In this document: in pieces, positions 1 to 6,376 of the stretch | Layout: every line of letters begins with the position of its first letter | How positions within the stretch are numbered: the stretch's first letter is position 1 | NCBI GenBank assembly: GCA_013003325.1 | Contig: JABDJU010000139.1 | Span: 1-6,376 of the forward strand | Length of the DNA stretch: 6,376 bases | Source of the DNA: Acidimicrobiales bacterium | GTDB taxonomy: Bacteria; Actinomycetota; Acidimicrobiia; Acidimicrobiales; SZUA-35 | Direction of reading: 5' to 3' | Position numbers and translations under genes: made by a program | Notes under the pieces: generated by a model | Seen by the model: the letters and a program-made list of their open reading frames with translations, nothing else | Told to the model about the DNA's origin: nothing | The model's database searches: none

Positions 1-1301
1 AAACTGAGCCCGTCGGGCAAGGTGTCGACCAGCACTACAGACTCGGCGGCGCCCGGTGATGTCGATGCGTCCGAGGTGTTGGTGAAGCTCAGCTCGTAGC
101 TGACGGTGTCACCGACGGCCACGTTGGTGACACCGTTTTCTTTGGAGAGCGTGAGCTCCGGAGCCGGCGGAGGCTCGTGGAGGAACACCGACTCACCTTC
201 AACGCCTTCGAAGATGTACTGATTGTTGCCAGGGATACACACCTCGGTTCGCCACCATCCGATCCGGGCTGAACCGACCGAGACGGTGTCGCCGACCCGA
301 ACCGGCCCCGCTGAGTTGTTCCATTCCTGGTTGGCTGAGATCGTGCCCGACACAGATGAGCCGTCCGGGGGGAAGTAGGTCACCGAACCGTTGTTGTCCA
401 TGTCGAAGTTGTGGAGGTCGATGGTCGAGGTGCTGCCGTCGACAAAGAAGTAGGCGTCTCGGCAGACCGATCCAGCGCCGGCGTGTTGAAAGCTGGCTCG
501 CTGAATCCCGAGTACCAGTTCGTCCCCGGTTCCCGGGATGCCGTCGGGATCGTCGATTTCGTCTCCGTCGTCGAGTTCGGCCGGCGAGCACCCAGCTGCG
601 CAATCGGGATCGTGGTTGACCCGGACCCGCCACGAGTTGTCATCGTCGTCGGAGGTGGAGGTTGTGAGCTGATACACCCCGGCGGTCGGCGCAGAGATGG
701 TGACGAGTTCTGTCCACTGACCGTTGGTGCCTCCGCCCGCTGCGTACGACTGGGTGGCGACGAGGGAGCCCGACGGATCGAAGACGGTGAAGGTCGATGT
801 ATCGTTCGCGTTGCGAACCTCGTCGACAACTCCGGCCGGATCGGGCAACTCGACCTCGGGATCGAACAGGGCGATGGTCACCGGCAGTCCGGGCCAAAGC
901 TCGGGGATCGTAATCTCGATAAGGTGGTCCTGATCGCCGCCGCCATCGGCGATCGGGGTGGTGTACCAGTCTCCGATTCCGAGGCCGGCGTTGGGTCCGG
1001 AGGTCTGCAGCGAAAGCTCGGTCACTCCCAGCGGCGGAAGCTCAACCGCTTCAGCGGGAGCGGGACCTAGCGTCCCAACAGGGATTGCCAGCGATCCGAC
1101 GATGACCGCCAGGGCCGCCAGCGCCCGCAGCACCGGACTTCCAATGGCCGGTCTGAAGCCTCGATTCTGTGCTCTGCGCAGCGTGCGCCACGGCGCGCTG
1201 CCAACTGCAGTTGAGTTCTCCACACTGAGTTGATCGACCGCCACTGAACGTGCTTGAGATACACCAACCGTGATGTTGCTTGGACACGCTCCTATAGCCA
1301 T
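1..1301 (-). CDS. Secreted/surface protein with DUF11 repeat (N-terminal part, runs off left edge)
   Basis: This frame is open on the minus strand from an ATG at 1301 to the window edge, giving 433 codons; the C-terminus is missing. A hydrophobic segment at residues 57-75 is followed by an AEA cleavage-type motif (residues 83-85), so the protein is probably exported. Residues 95-230 look like a beta-sandwich domain of no family I can name. Residues 218-260 are Asp/Glu-rich, and residues 300-305 (DMDNNG) resemble a calcium-binding loop. Four Cys (234, 238, 276, 355) could form disulfides. A Pro-rich hinge at 377-381 leads into a typical DUF11 opening: LTLSKENG, then VGDTVSYELSFTNTS, then LVDTLPDGLS. 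DUF11 repeats occur in large cell-surface proteins. The start is uncertain: a GTG at 1133, with GGAAG four bases upstream, would give a conventional signal peptide of about 29 residues, whereas the ATG at 1301 gives an unusually long N-region and has no clear ribosome site. Function unknown. Confidence 0.82.
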   Translation of the reverse strand, partial: MAIGACPSNITVGVSQARSVAVDQLSVENSTAVGSAPWRTLRRAQNRGFRPAIGSPVLRALAALAVIVGSLAIPVGTLGPAPAEAVELPPLGVTELSLQTSGPNAGLGIGDWYTTPIADGGGDQDHLIEITIPELWPGLPVTIALFDPEVELPDPAGVVDEVRNANDTSTFTVFDPSGSLVATQSYAAGGGTNGQWTELVTISAPTAGVYQLTTSTSDDDDNSWRVRVNHDPDCAAGCSPAELDDGDEIDDPDGIPGTGDELVLGIQRASFQHAGAGSVCRDAYFFVDGSTSTIDLHNFDMDNNGSVTYFPPDGSSVSGTISANQEWNNSAGPVRVGDTVSVGSARIGWWRTEVCIPGNNQYIFEGVEGESVFLHEPPPAPELTLSKENGVTNVAVGDTVSYELSFTNTSDASTSPGAAESVVLVDTLPDGLS

Positions 1302-1485
1302 CTACCAGGACATACGTGTCGACGAAGGGTAGTGGAGTCCCCCACTATTTAGAGAGCTCCCTCTAGTTGTTCACCTGGGATGGAGACGGCTCTCTACAGC
1401 TCGACAGCGGGCCGCCTGAGCGATCCTCTCCGACCGGTCTTCGGTCCACCTCGACACCGACCCGATCGGTTGCCAATATGGGCCG
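1302..1485. other. Divergent intergenic region between surface-protein gene and dehydrogenase operon
   Basis: These 184 bases separate two genes read in opposite directions, so promoters for both should lie here. The part near 1330-1365 is locally AT-richer and holds two dyads (listed separately). On the minus strand GTGAAC and TAAATA lie 17 bases apart (about 1346-1374), a weak match to a -35/-10 pair. The part nearer the operon contains two small inverted repeats, GACCG/CGGTC (1432-1436 and 1442-1446) and ACCGA/TCGGT (1456-1460 and 1466-1470), that could fold in a leader RNA. I see no confident plus-strand promoter. Confidence 0.5.
1330..1365. promoter_or_regulatory. Two adjacent dyad-symmetric sequences, candidate tandem operator
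   Basis: TAGTGG-N6-CCACTA lies at 1330-1347 and TAGAG-N6-CTCTA at 1350-1365. Both begin with TAG, end with CTA and share a central GAG(TC or CT)CCC-like core. Their centres are 19 bases apart, close to two helical turns, as expected for two dimers bound on one face of DNA. They lie in a divergent promoter region upstream of a catabolic-type operon. The dyads are seen directly; the operator role is inferred, and no regulator gene is in the window. Confidence 0.35.
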
Positions 1486-2481
1486 GTGACAACCTCTCCC
1501 GGTCGGCTCAACGATCAGCTGATGACTTCGATCTTCACCGACATGATCGGGTCCCGACTCTTCAGCCAGAGGGTGTTCAACCTGCAGCGGCAGGGGCGGG
1601 CCGGAACCAACGCTCCGATCGACGGCAGTGAGGCGGTCGTGGTCGGTGCCGCTCATGCCCTCGACCCGGCGCACGACTGGGTACTCCCCCAGTACCGGGA
1701 GCTCGTCGGGCTCGAGCGGTTCGGTCCGGAGGTCCTCGATCGGTACGTGCTCTACAGCATTGGCCATCCCGACGGTGGCCACATACCACCCCCGGCCAGG
1801 GTGTGGCCGCCCCAGATCAGCCTGGCGACCCAGGTGCCCCATGCGGTCGGCCTGGCGTGGGGCATGAAGCGAGCGGGAGCAACCGGCTGCGTGCTCGTGT
1901 TCCTTGGCGACGGATCAACCAGCGAAGGCGACTTCTACGAGGCGTGCAACTTCGCCGGCGTGCTCGACGCGCCGGTGATCGTTGTGGTGGTGAACAACGG
2001 CTGGGCGATCTCGACCCCGACCCGCACCCAAACTCGGGCCAAGAACTTCGCCGAAAAATCGCATGCGTTCGGAATCCCCGGTGTCAACGTCGACGGTACC
2101 GACGCCGTGGCGGTGTACGAAGCGGTGGCCGACGCCCGGTCCCGTGCCGTCGCCGGCGCCGGTCCGACCCTGATCGAAGCGGTCACGTACCGACTCGGGC
2201 CTCACACGACCGCCGACGACCCGACCCGCTACGTTCCGACCGATGAGCTCGAAGCCGCCAAGGAACGGGATCCGATCGCGGTGATGAGGACCGAGATGCA
2301 GCGCCGCGGACTCTGGACCCAGGAATGGGAAGAACAACGGCTGGCCGAGGCCGATGCGCGCATGGAGCGTGCGGTGGTGGCAGCCGAGGCGGCACCGCTC
2401 TCGCCCGGCGAACTGTTCAACCATGTATACGACGAGCCGACACCGCGACTCGTTCGCCAGCGAGAGGCTTTTGAACGATGA
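1486..2481 (+). CDS. bkdA: 2-oxoacid dehydrogenase E1 component, alpha subunit (branched-chain type)
   Basis: This is the thiamine-diphosphate E1 alpha subunit. With E1 beta it decarboxylates a 2-oxoacid and passes the acyl group to the E2 lipoyl domain. It has 331 residues, near the usual 320-370. The N-terminal helix ends in the family signature NLQRQGR, followed by WVLPQYREL. The thiamine diphosphate motif runs from GDG (141-143) to NN (170-171) with 26 residues between. The conserved loop YRLGPHTTADDPTRY is at 235-249. The last two motifs closely resemble those I recall in mycobacterial BkdA, favouring a branched-chain substrate, but pyruvate cannot be excluded. The start is a GTG; the in-frame sequence back to the stop at 1417 has no ATG, and the next ATG (1522) would cut into the N-terminal helix. 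No strong Shine-Dalgarno is visible. First gene of the operon; its stop overlaps the E1 beta start. Confidence 0.93.
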   Translation: MTTSPGRLNDQLMTSIFTDMIGSRLFSQRVFNLQRQGRAGTNAPIDGSEAVVVGAAHALDPAHDWVLPQYRELVGLERFGPEVLDRYVLYSIGHPDGGHIPPPARVWPPQISLATQVPHAVGLAWGMKRAGATGCVLVFLGDGSTSEGDFYEACNFAGVLDAPVIVVVVNNGWAISTPTRTQTRAKNFAEKSHAFGIPGVNVDGTDAVAVYEAVADARSRAVAGAGPTLIEAVTYRLGPHTTADDPTRYVPTDELEAAKERDPIAVMRTEMQRRGLWTQEWEEQRLAEADARMERAVVAAEAAPLSPGELFNHVYDEPTPRLVRQREAFER

Positions 2482-3482
2482 CGACCACCACCGAAACGCT
2501 CCAAACGATGAACATGTTGGAGGCCATCAACCACACCCTCCATGCCGAAATGGGGCGAGACGAACGGGTGATGGTGTTCGGCGAAGACGTCGGCATAAAC
2601 GGGGGTGTGTTCCGCGCCACCGAAGGGTTACTCGACCGTTTCGGCTCGGAGCGGGTGGTCGACACGCCCCTTGCCGAGGGGGTGATCGCCGGCGCCGCCG
2701 TCGGCCTCGCCGCCGCCGGCATGGTGCCCGTCCCCGAGATCCAGTTTCTCGGGTTCTCCTATCAAGCGTTTCATCAGATCGCCGGCCAGATCGCCCGGCT
2801 CCGATACCGCACCCGGAGCCGCTTCGACGTGCCGATCACGATCCGCTCTCCCTTCGGCGGCGGGGTTCGAACCCCCGAACTCCACAGCGAATCGCTGGCC
2901 GCCCAGTACGCCAACATCCCCGGCCTGAAGATCGTGCTGCCCTCGAGCGCGGCCGACGCCAAGGGTTTGCTGGCGACGGCCATCCGCGACCCCAATCCGG
3001 TGCTGTTCCTCGAGCCGTTGCGCGGCTACCGCATGATCAAGGACGACGTGCCAACCGATGAACACCTCGTACCCTTCGGCCAAGCCAGGACGGTCGCCGA
3101 AGGCAGCGACGTGGCGATTATCACCTGGTCGTTCCAGGTTGAACTCAGCCGACGGGCAGCCAAACTGCTGACCGACGAGGGTATTTCGGTAAAGGTGCTC
3201 GACCTTCGCACGTTGGTTCCCCTCGACACCGAATCGATCGTGGAGGCGGTAGAAACCTGCGGCCGAGTTGTAGTGGTCCAGGAGGCCCCCGAGACCAACG
3301 GTTTCGCCAGCGAGGTGATCGCCACGATCAACGACGAGGCGTTCTATTCGCTCGAAGCGCCGGTGCAGAGGGTGTCGGGTTACGACACGCCGTATCCGGT
3401 TGGAATGCTCGAAGACTTCTTTGTGCCCGACGTTGATCGCATCTGCGACGCCGTACGACGGGTAGCGGGAATGGTGACCTGA
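2478..3482 (+). CDS. bkdB: 2-oxoacid dehydrogenase E1 component, beta subunit
   Basis: This is the E1 beta subunit, which completes the alpha2beta2 decarboxylase and supplies the glutamate that activates thiamine diphosphate. It has 334 residues, normal for the family. Conserved blocks are VFGEDVGINGGVF (33-45), DTPLAEGVIAG (62-72), in which E67 matches the catalytic Glu, RSPFGGGVRTPELHSES (123-139) with the conserved His at 136, PGLKIVLPSSAADAKGLL (148-165), and VLDLRTLVPLD (240-250) in the C-terminal transketolase domain. The ATG start lies in an ATGA overlap with the E1 alpha stop, so translation is probably coupled. GAGAGG at 2462-2467, ten bases upstream, is a plausible ribosome site. 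Its stop shares one base with the E2 start. The family is certain; the exact 2-oxoacid used is not. Confidence 0.94.
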   Translation: MTTTTETLQTMNMLEAINHTLHAEMGRDERVMVFGEDVGINGGVFRATEGLLDRFGSERVVDTPLAEGVIAGAAVGLAAAGMVPVPEIQFLGFSYQAFHQIAGQIARLRYRTRSRFDVPITIRSPFGGGVRTPELHSESLAAQYANIPGLKIVLPSSAADAKGLLATAIRDPNPVLFLEPLRGYRMIKDDVPTDEHLVPFGQARTVAEGSDVAIITWSFQVELSRRAAKLLTDEGISVKVLDLRTLVPLDTESIVEAVETCGRVVVVQEAPETNGFASEVIATINDEAFYSLEAPVQRVSGYDTPYPVGMLEDFFVPDVDRICDAVRRVAGMVT

Positions 3483-4729
3483 TGTCTGAATTTCGATTGC
3501 CCGACGTGGGCGAGGGACTCGAGAGCGCCGAGATCGTCGAATGGCTGGTGGCCGAGGGCGATCGTGTCGAGCGAGATCAGCCGCTGGTTGAAATCCTCAC
3601 CGACAAAAGTCAAACCCAGCTTCCTTCCCCGCAGAGCGGCGTGATCCAACGGCTCGGCTTCGCCGTGGGTGACATCGCCGAGGTAGGCCAGGTCATCGTG
3701 GAGTTCGGCTCTGCCGGCGACTCGGTTGCCACGCCCACCCCCGCCGCCGCAAGTTCGCCATCACCACCCCCGCCGCCGGCCCCGACCCGCGTCGGCCGTC
3801 GACCCAAGGCCTCCCCGGTTGTACGGCGGCGAGCCATAGAGGCCGGCATCGACCTGAGCACGGTCTCCGGCACCGGGCCCGGGGGTCGAATCACCATGGC
3901 CGACCTCGACGCTGCGCTGGCTCCGGGGCCGCCGGAAGAACCGCCCGCGCTCGAGCCGCCGCCGGTCTCAACCGCCCTGGTCTCGGCCCCGCCGGTGCAA
4001 ACCGCCCCGGTCAGATCCGCTGAGCTGGGGTGGCTCGACAGGGGCACCCACCCATTGCGCGGGATCCGCCGTGTAACCGCCGAGACGATGGCCCGCAGTT
4101 GGCAGATCCCCCACATCCACGGCAACGATGAAGCCGATGCCACCGAGTTGCTCGACGCCCGGCGCCGGATGCGCGAGCGCGACCCACACGGTGCCGCTTC
4201 CCTAACCCCGCTGGCGTTCTTCGTGTTGGCTGTGGCAAACGGGCTACGCCGGTTCCCGGTTCTCAACGCATCGATCGACACCGACAACGGCACGATCACC
4301 GTGCACCAGAACATCAACATCGGGATCGCGGTTGCATCCGACGCTGGTTTGTCGGTGCCGGTGATCCGAAACGCCGACCAGCGCTCGCTGTTCAACCTGG
4401 CCGATGAGATCGGTCGGCTGACCCAAGCCGTGCGTGACCGCTCGATCGTCGCGTCCGACCTGCAGGGCGGTACTGCCACGATCACCAACTACGGGTCGCT
4501 CGGGGGGAGGTTCGCCACACCGATCATCAAGGCGCCTGAAGTGCTGATCGTCGGATTCGGTGCCATCAAACCGCGACCATTCGTGGTCGACGGCGAACTG
4601 GCGGCCCGCCCAACTCTGCCGATCTCGATCGCGGTGGACCATCGCTTGATCGACGGCGACGTGATGACCGCGTTTCAGGAGTTCGTGATCGAACAACTCT
4701 CCGACCCGGTCTCGTTGCTGGCCCGCTGA
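3482..4729 (+). CDS. bkdC: 2-oxoacid dehydrogenase E2, dihydrolipoyl acyltransferase
   Basis: This is the E2 core of the complex, which moves the acyl group from its swinging lipoyl arm to CoA. It has 415 residues in the standard order. The single lipoyl domain (about 1-78) has the modified lysine K42 in TDKS. A Pro/Ala/Ser linker (79-105) is followed by the peripheral-subunit-binding domain (about 107-146, RPKASPVVRRRA to GTGPGGRITMADL). A second Pro-rich linker (147-182) contains an imperfect internal duplication, PVSTALVSA and PVQTAPVRSA. The acyltransferase domain (about 188-415) has IPHIHGNDEAD (209-219), TITNYGSLGG (333-342) and the catalytic HRLIDG (H387, D391). The ATG start shares its A with the E1 beta stop (TGATG), and the E2 stop likewise overlaps the E3 start. 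Acyl specificity is not readable from the motifs; branched-chain is the favoured call from E1. Confidence 0.94.
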   Translation: MSEFRLPDVGEGLESAEIVEWLVAEGDRVERDQPLVEILTDKSQTQLPSPQSGVIQRLGFAVGDIAEVGQVIVEFGSAGDSVATPTPAAASSPSPPPPPAPTRVGRRPKASPVVRRRAIEAGIDLSTVSGTGPGGRITMADLDAALAPGPPEEPPALEPPPVSTALVSAPPVQTAPVRSAELGWLDRGTHPLRGIRRVTAETMARSWQIPHIHGNDEADATELLDARRRMRERDPHGAASLTPLAFFVLAVANGLRRFPVLNASIDTDNGTITVHQNINIGIAVASDAGLSVPVIRNADQRSLFNLADEIGRLTQAVRDRSIVASDLQGGTATITNYGSLGGRFATPIIKAPEVLIVGFGAIKPRPFVVDGELAARPTLPISIAVDHRLIDGDVMTAFQEFVIEQLSDPVSLLAR

Positions 4730-6117
4730 TGGTTGTAGGTGAGGTAGCCGATCGGGCTGAGGCGGTGGTCGTCGGCGGCGGACCCGGCGGGTACGAGGCG
4801 GCACTGCAATTGGCAAAGCACGGCAAACGAGTGGTGCTGATCGAACGAGAGGCGATCGGCGGTGTCTGCCTGAACGTCGGGTGCATTCCCAGCAAAGCCC
4901 TCATCCACCAAGCCGACATCGCCCACAGCTCTGTCTCTGAATCCGCCACCGGCGTCGTCGTATCGGTCGATCTCGACCCGCCGCAGATGTTGCAGCATCG
5001 GGAGAGGGTCGTGGCCGGCCTCACCGAGGGGGTCCGAAGGCTCCTTTCCGATGCCGGCGTCGAGCGGTGGGCAGGGTCGGCCCGCTTCGCACGCGCCGAC
5101 CGTTTGGTCGTGGAGCACAGCGGTAACGTGAGGCACCTCGAGTTCGAAAACTGCGTTCTCGCTGTCGGAGGGCGCCCGATCGTGCTTCCCGGCTTCGAAC
5201 CCGGGCGGTCCGGTGAGGTCGAGGTTCTCGACTCGACCGGGGCGCTGGCCCTCGATCGAATCCCGGAATCGATGGTCGTCATCGGGGGTGGGTACATAGG
5301 CGTCGAACTCGGGACGGCCTTCGCCAAGCTCGGATCGGGCGTGACGATCGTGGAGATGGCAGGTTCGCTGCTGCCGGGAATGGACCCGGCGCTGGGCCGG
5401 GTCGTAGCTCGGCGCCTCGCCGGACTCGGAGTCCGGGTCGAGCTGAACAGCCGAGCCCTGGGGCTGACCAACGAAGGAGTGACGCTGGCCGGGGGTGACG
5501 GGGAGGTCGCCCTGTCGGTGGACTGCGCCATCGTGGCGGTAGGGCGCAAACCGAACACCGATCAACTGAATCTTGCCGCCGCCGGCCTCGAAACCGCCGC
5601 TGCCGGACTCATCGCCGTGGGTCCCGACCGCAAGGCCGCGCCGCGGATCTATGCCGTCGGCGATATCACCGATGGTCCGGCGCTGGCCCACAAGGCGACC
5701 GCCGAAGCTCAGGTGGTGGCCGACGCCATCGCCGGCCTGCCGGCCGCCTTCGACCCGGCGTGCATTCCCGAGGTCGTGTTCAGCGATCCGGAAGTCGCGT
5801 CGGTGGGCCTCTCCCCAGCCGCCGCCAAGGAGATCGATCCCGGCTCAAGAAGCGCACGGATCCCTTTCTCGGCCAATGGAAGGGCCCAAACGCTGGCCAA
5901 CGCCTCGGGATTTGCCCAACTCGTCGTCGACGGTGCCGGAACCGTCGTCGGCGCTCAACTCGCAGGGCCTACGGTCAGCGAACTGGTCGGGGAGCTGGGG
6001 TTTGCGATCGAGATGGCCGCCACCGCCACCGATCTGGCGTCAACGATTCACCCGCACCCGACCCTGAGCGAAGCGCTAATGGAGGCAGCCAAGGCCCTGT
6101 CCGGCCCGCCCACCTGA
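4729..6117 (+). CDS. lpdA: Dihydrolipoyl dehydrogenase (E3)
   Basis: This flavoprotein reoxidises the dihydrolipoyl group of E2 and passes electrons through a disulfide and FAD to NAD+. It has 462 residues, the usual size. The FAD-binding GGGPGG is at 16-21 and the redox-active pair C47/C52 sits in GGVCLNVGCIPSK. The NAD-binding GGGYIGVELG is at 186-195, VAVGRKPNT at 269-277 and YAVGDI at 308-313. The dimerisation domain ends in HPHPTLSE with the catalytic pair H443 and E448. Every active-site residue expected is present. The start overlaps the E2 stop by one base with no obvious Shine-Dalgarno, so it probably depends on translational coupling. A dedicated E3 in the operon makes the complex self-contained. 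The first copy of a 20-base repeat begins within its stop codon. Confidence 0.96.
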   Translation: MVVGEVADRAEAVVVGGGPGGYEAALQLAKHGKRVVLIEREAIGGVCLNVGCIPSKALIHQADIAHSSVSESATGVVVSVDLDPPQMLQHRERVVAGLTEGVRRLLSDAGVERWAGSARFARADRLVVEHSGNVRHLEFENCVLAVGGRPIVLPGFEPGRSGEVEVLDSTGALALDRIPESMVVIGGGYIGVELGTAFAKLGSGVTIVEMAGSLLPGMDPALGRVVARRLAGLGVRVELNSRALGLTNEGVTLAGGDGEVALSVDCAIVAVGRKPNTDQLNLAAAGLETAAAGLIAVGPDRKAAPRIYAVGDITDGPALAHKATAEAQVVADAIAGLPAAFDPACIPEVVFSDPEVASVGLSPAAAKEIDPGSRSARIPFSANGRAQTLANASGFAQLVVDGAGTVVGAQLAGPTVSELVGELGFAIEMAATATDLASTIHPHPTLSEALMEAAKALSGPPT

Positions 6118-6164
6118 AAAATCGTCACACCAACATCCCCAACCGAAAAATCGTCACACCAACA
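6116..6164. repeat. Exact 20-base direct repeat, two copies at 29-base period
   Basis: GAAAAATCGTCACACCAACA occurs at 6116-6135 and again at 6145-6164 without a mismatch, separated by nine bases. The first copy starts inside the TGA stop of the E3 gene. On the minus strand each copy ends in T5 and would lie downstream of the heliorhodopsin stop codon. The repeats are seen directly; their role is unknown. Confidence 0.9.
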
Positions 6165-6171
6165 CGTGACA
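6146..6171 (-). terminator. Candidate intrinsic terminator for the heliorhodopsin gene
   Basis: Read on the minus strand, TGTCACGT - GTTG - GTGTGACG can form an eight-pair stem (five Watson-Crick, three G-U) with a four-base loop, followed by A and T5. It lies 60-85 bases after the heliorhodopsin stop. On the plus strand the G-U pairs become A-C mismatches and there is no T tract, so it should act in one direction only. The stem is short and has only three G-C pairs, so it would be a weak terminator. It incorporates the second 20-base repeat copy. Confidence 0.4.
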
Positions 6172-6230
6172 CCTGCTCGTCCGACGCTAGAAGGCTGGAA
6201 TGTGTCGGGACGACGACAGAACGCGTCGAG

Positions 6231-6376
6231 CTAGCCCTCGGGAATCAGCACGTTGGCGTACAGCTGCCAAGCGAGAACGCTCTTGGCGACGAAACTGAGG
6301 ATGATGTAGGTCCTCTCCCCCACCAAATAGTCCTTCCATCTCCCGACCTCGGCGTATTGAAGCCACTGGTTGATGG
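6231..6376 (-). CDS. Heliorhodopsin, C-terminal fragment (runs off right edge)
   Basis: On the minus strand a frame open from the window edge to a TAG at 6231-6233 encodes 47 residues beginning INQWLQYAEVGRWKDYL. It continues VGERTYIILSFVAKSVLAW and ends QLYANVLIPEG. This follows, almost position by position, the end of heliorhodopsins as I recall them (QYLQY, W..YL.GER.YI.LSL.AKS.LAWQ...LIP in the 48C12 protein). The segment is transmembrane helix 7; the lysine of VAKS (codon 6282-6284) corresponds to the retinal Schiff-base lysine. Heliorhodopsins are seven-helix light-sensing membrane proteins with inverted topology (C-terminus outside) and no established ion pumping. The first six helices, including the counterion glutamate, are outside the window. 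The gene converges on the dehydrogenase operon. Confidence 0.9.
   Translation of the reverse strand, partial: INQWLQYAEVGRWKDYLVGERTYIILSFVAKSVLAWQLYANVLIPEG

Noticed and set aside
411..1070. Plus-strand frame of 219 codons at the left
   Set aside because: The opposite strand carries a continuous frame from 1301 to the edge with a signal sequence and a DUF11 repeat. The plus-strand translation shows no family features.
1276..1298. TTGCTT/TTGGAC and TATAGC as a plus-strand promoter
   Set aside because: The spacing is 7-11 bases rather than about 17, and it would place the promoter partly inside the surface-protein coding region.
1380..1631. Plus-strand frame of 83 codons before and into E1 alpha
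   Set aside because: It has an ATG but lies out of frame over the E1 alpha N-terminus, and its translation is Arg/Pro-rich with no recognisable features.
3610..4488. Long minus-strand frame of 292 codons opposite E2
   Set aside because: It lies entirely antisense to the clearly conserved E2 gene, has Ser/Arg/Gly-rich composition with no domain, and is an expected by-product of high-GC codon bias.
4566..5691. Two overlapping minus-strand frames of 330 and 338 codons opposite E3
   Set aside because: Both are antisense to a full-length dihydrolipoyl dehydrogenase with every motif intact, and their translations are low-complexity.
6116..6164. Repeat pair as a minimal CRISPR array
   Set aside because: Only two 20-base copies, a nine-base gap too short for a spacer, and no cas genes.
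6203..6228. Small inverted repeats TGTCG/CGACA and CGACG/CGTCG as a plus-strand terminator for the operon
   Set aside because: Each has a five-pair stem, they overlap each other, and no T tract follows, so they cannot be told from chance in GC-rich DNA.

Overview
The window is high-GC DNA with strong codon bias and tightly overlapping genes. It holds a branched-chain-type 2-oxoacid dehydrogenase operon, a secreted DUF11 protein and the tail of a heliorhodopsin. Together these suggest a high-GC actinobacterium, probably an uncultured Acidimicrobiia-like lineage. The taxonomic guess is an inference from protein character and gene mix; there is no rRNA or marker gene to settle it.

Layout. (1) Positions 1-1301, minus strand: the N-terminal 433 residues of a large secreted protein with a signal sequence, beta-rich domains, an acidic Asp-rich stretch and the beginning of a DUF11 repeat; it runs off the left edge. 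(2) Positions 1302-1485: a divergent intergenic region with two adjacent dyad-symmetric sequences that look like a tandem operator. (3) Positions 1486-6117, plus strand: four genes in E1alpha - E1beta - E2 - E3 order, joined by 4-, 1- and 1-base start/stop overlaps, encoding a complete 2-oxoacid dehydrogenase complex. (4) Positions 6118-6230: a convergent intergenic region with an exact 20-base direct repeat at 29-base period, the first copy of which starts inside the E3 stop codon. On the minus strand one copy forms a hairpin followed by T5. (5) Positions 6231-6376, minus strand: the last 47 residues of a heliorhodopsin, including transmembrane helix 7 and its retinal-binding lysine.

How the genes work together. 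E1 (alpha2beta2, thiamine diphosphate) decarboxylates a 2-oxoacid and acylates the lipoyl lysine of E2. E2 transfers the acyl group to CoA, and E3 reoxidises the dihydrolipoyl group using FAD and NAD+. All signature residues of the four enzymes are present, so the complex should be active. Its substrate (branched-chain 2-oxoacids or pyruvate) cannot be fixed from sequence alone. The flanking surface protein and heliorhodopsin are on the opposite strand and are separate transcription units.

The most interesting item is the heliorhodopsin fragment at the right edge, followed by the repeat pair in the convergent gap and the tandem dyads upstream of the operon. No clearly new multi-gene system is visible.
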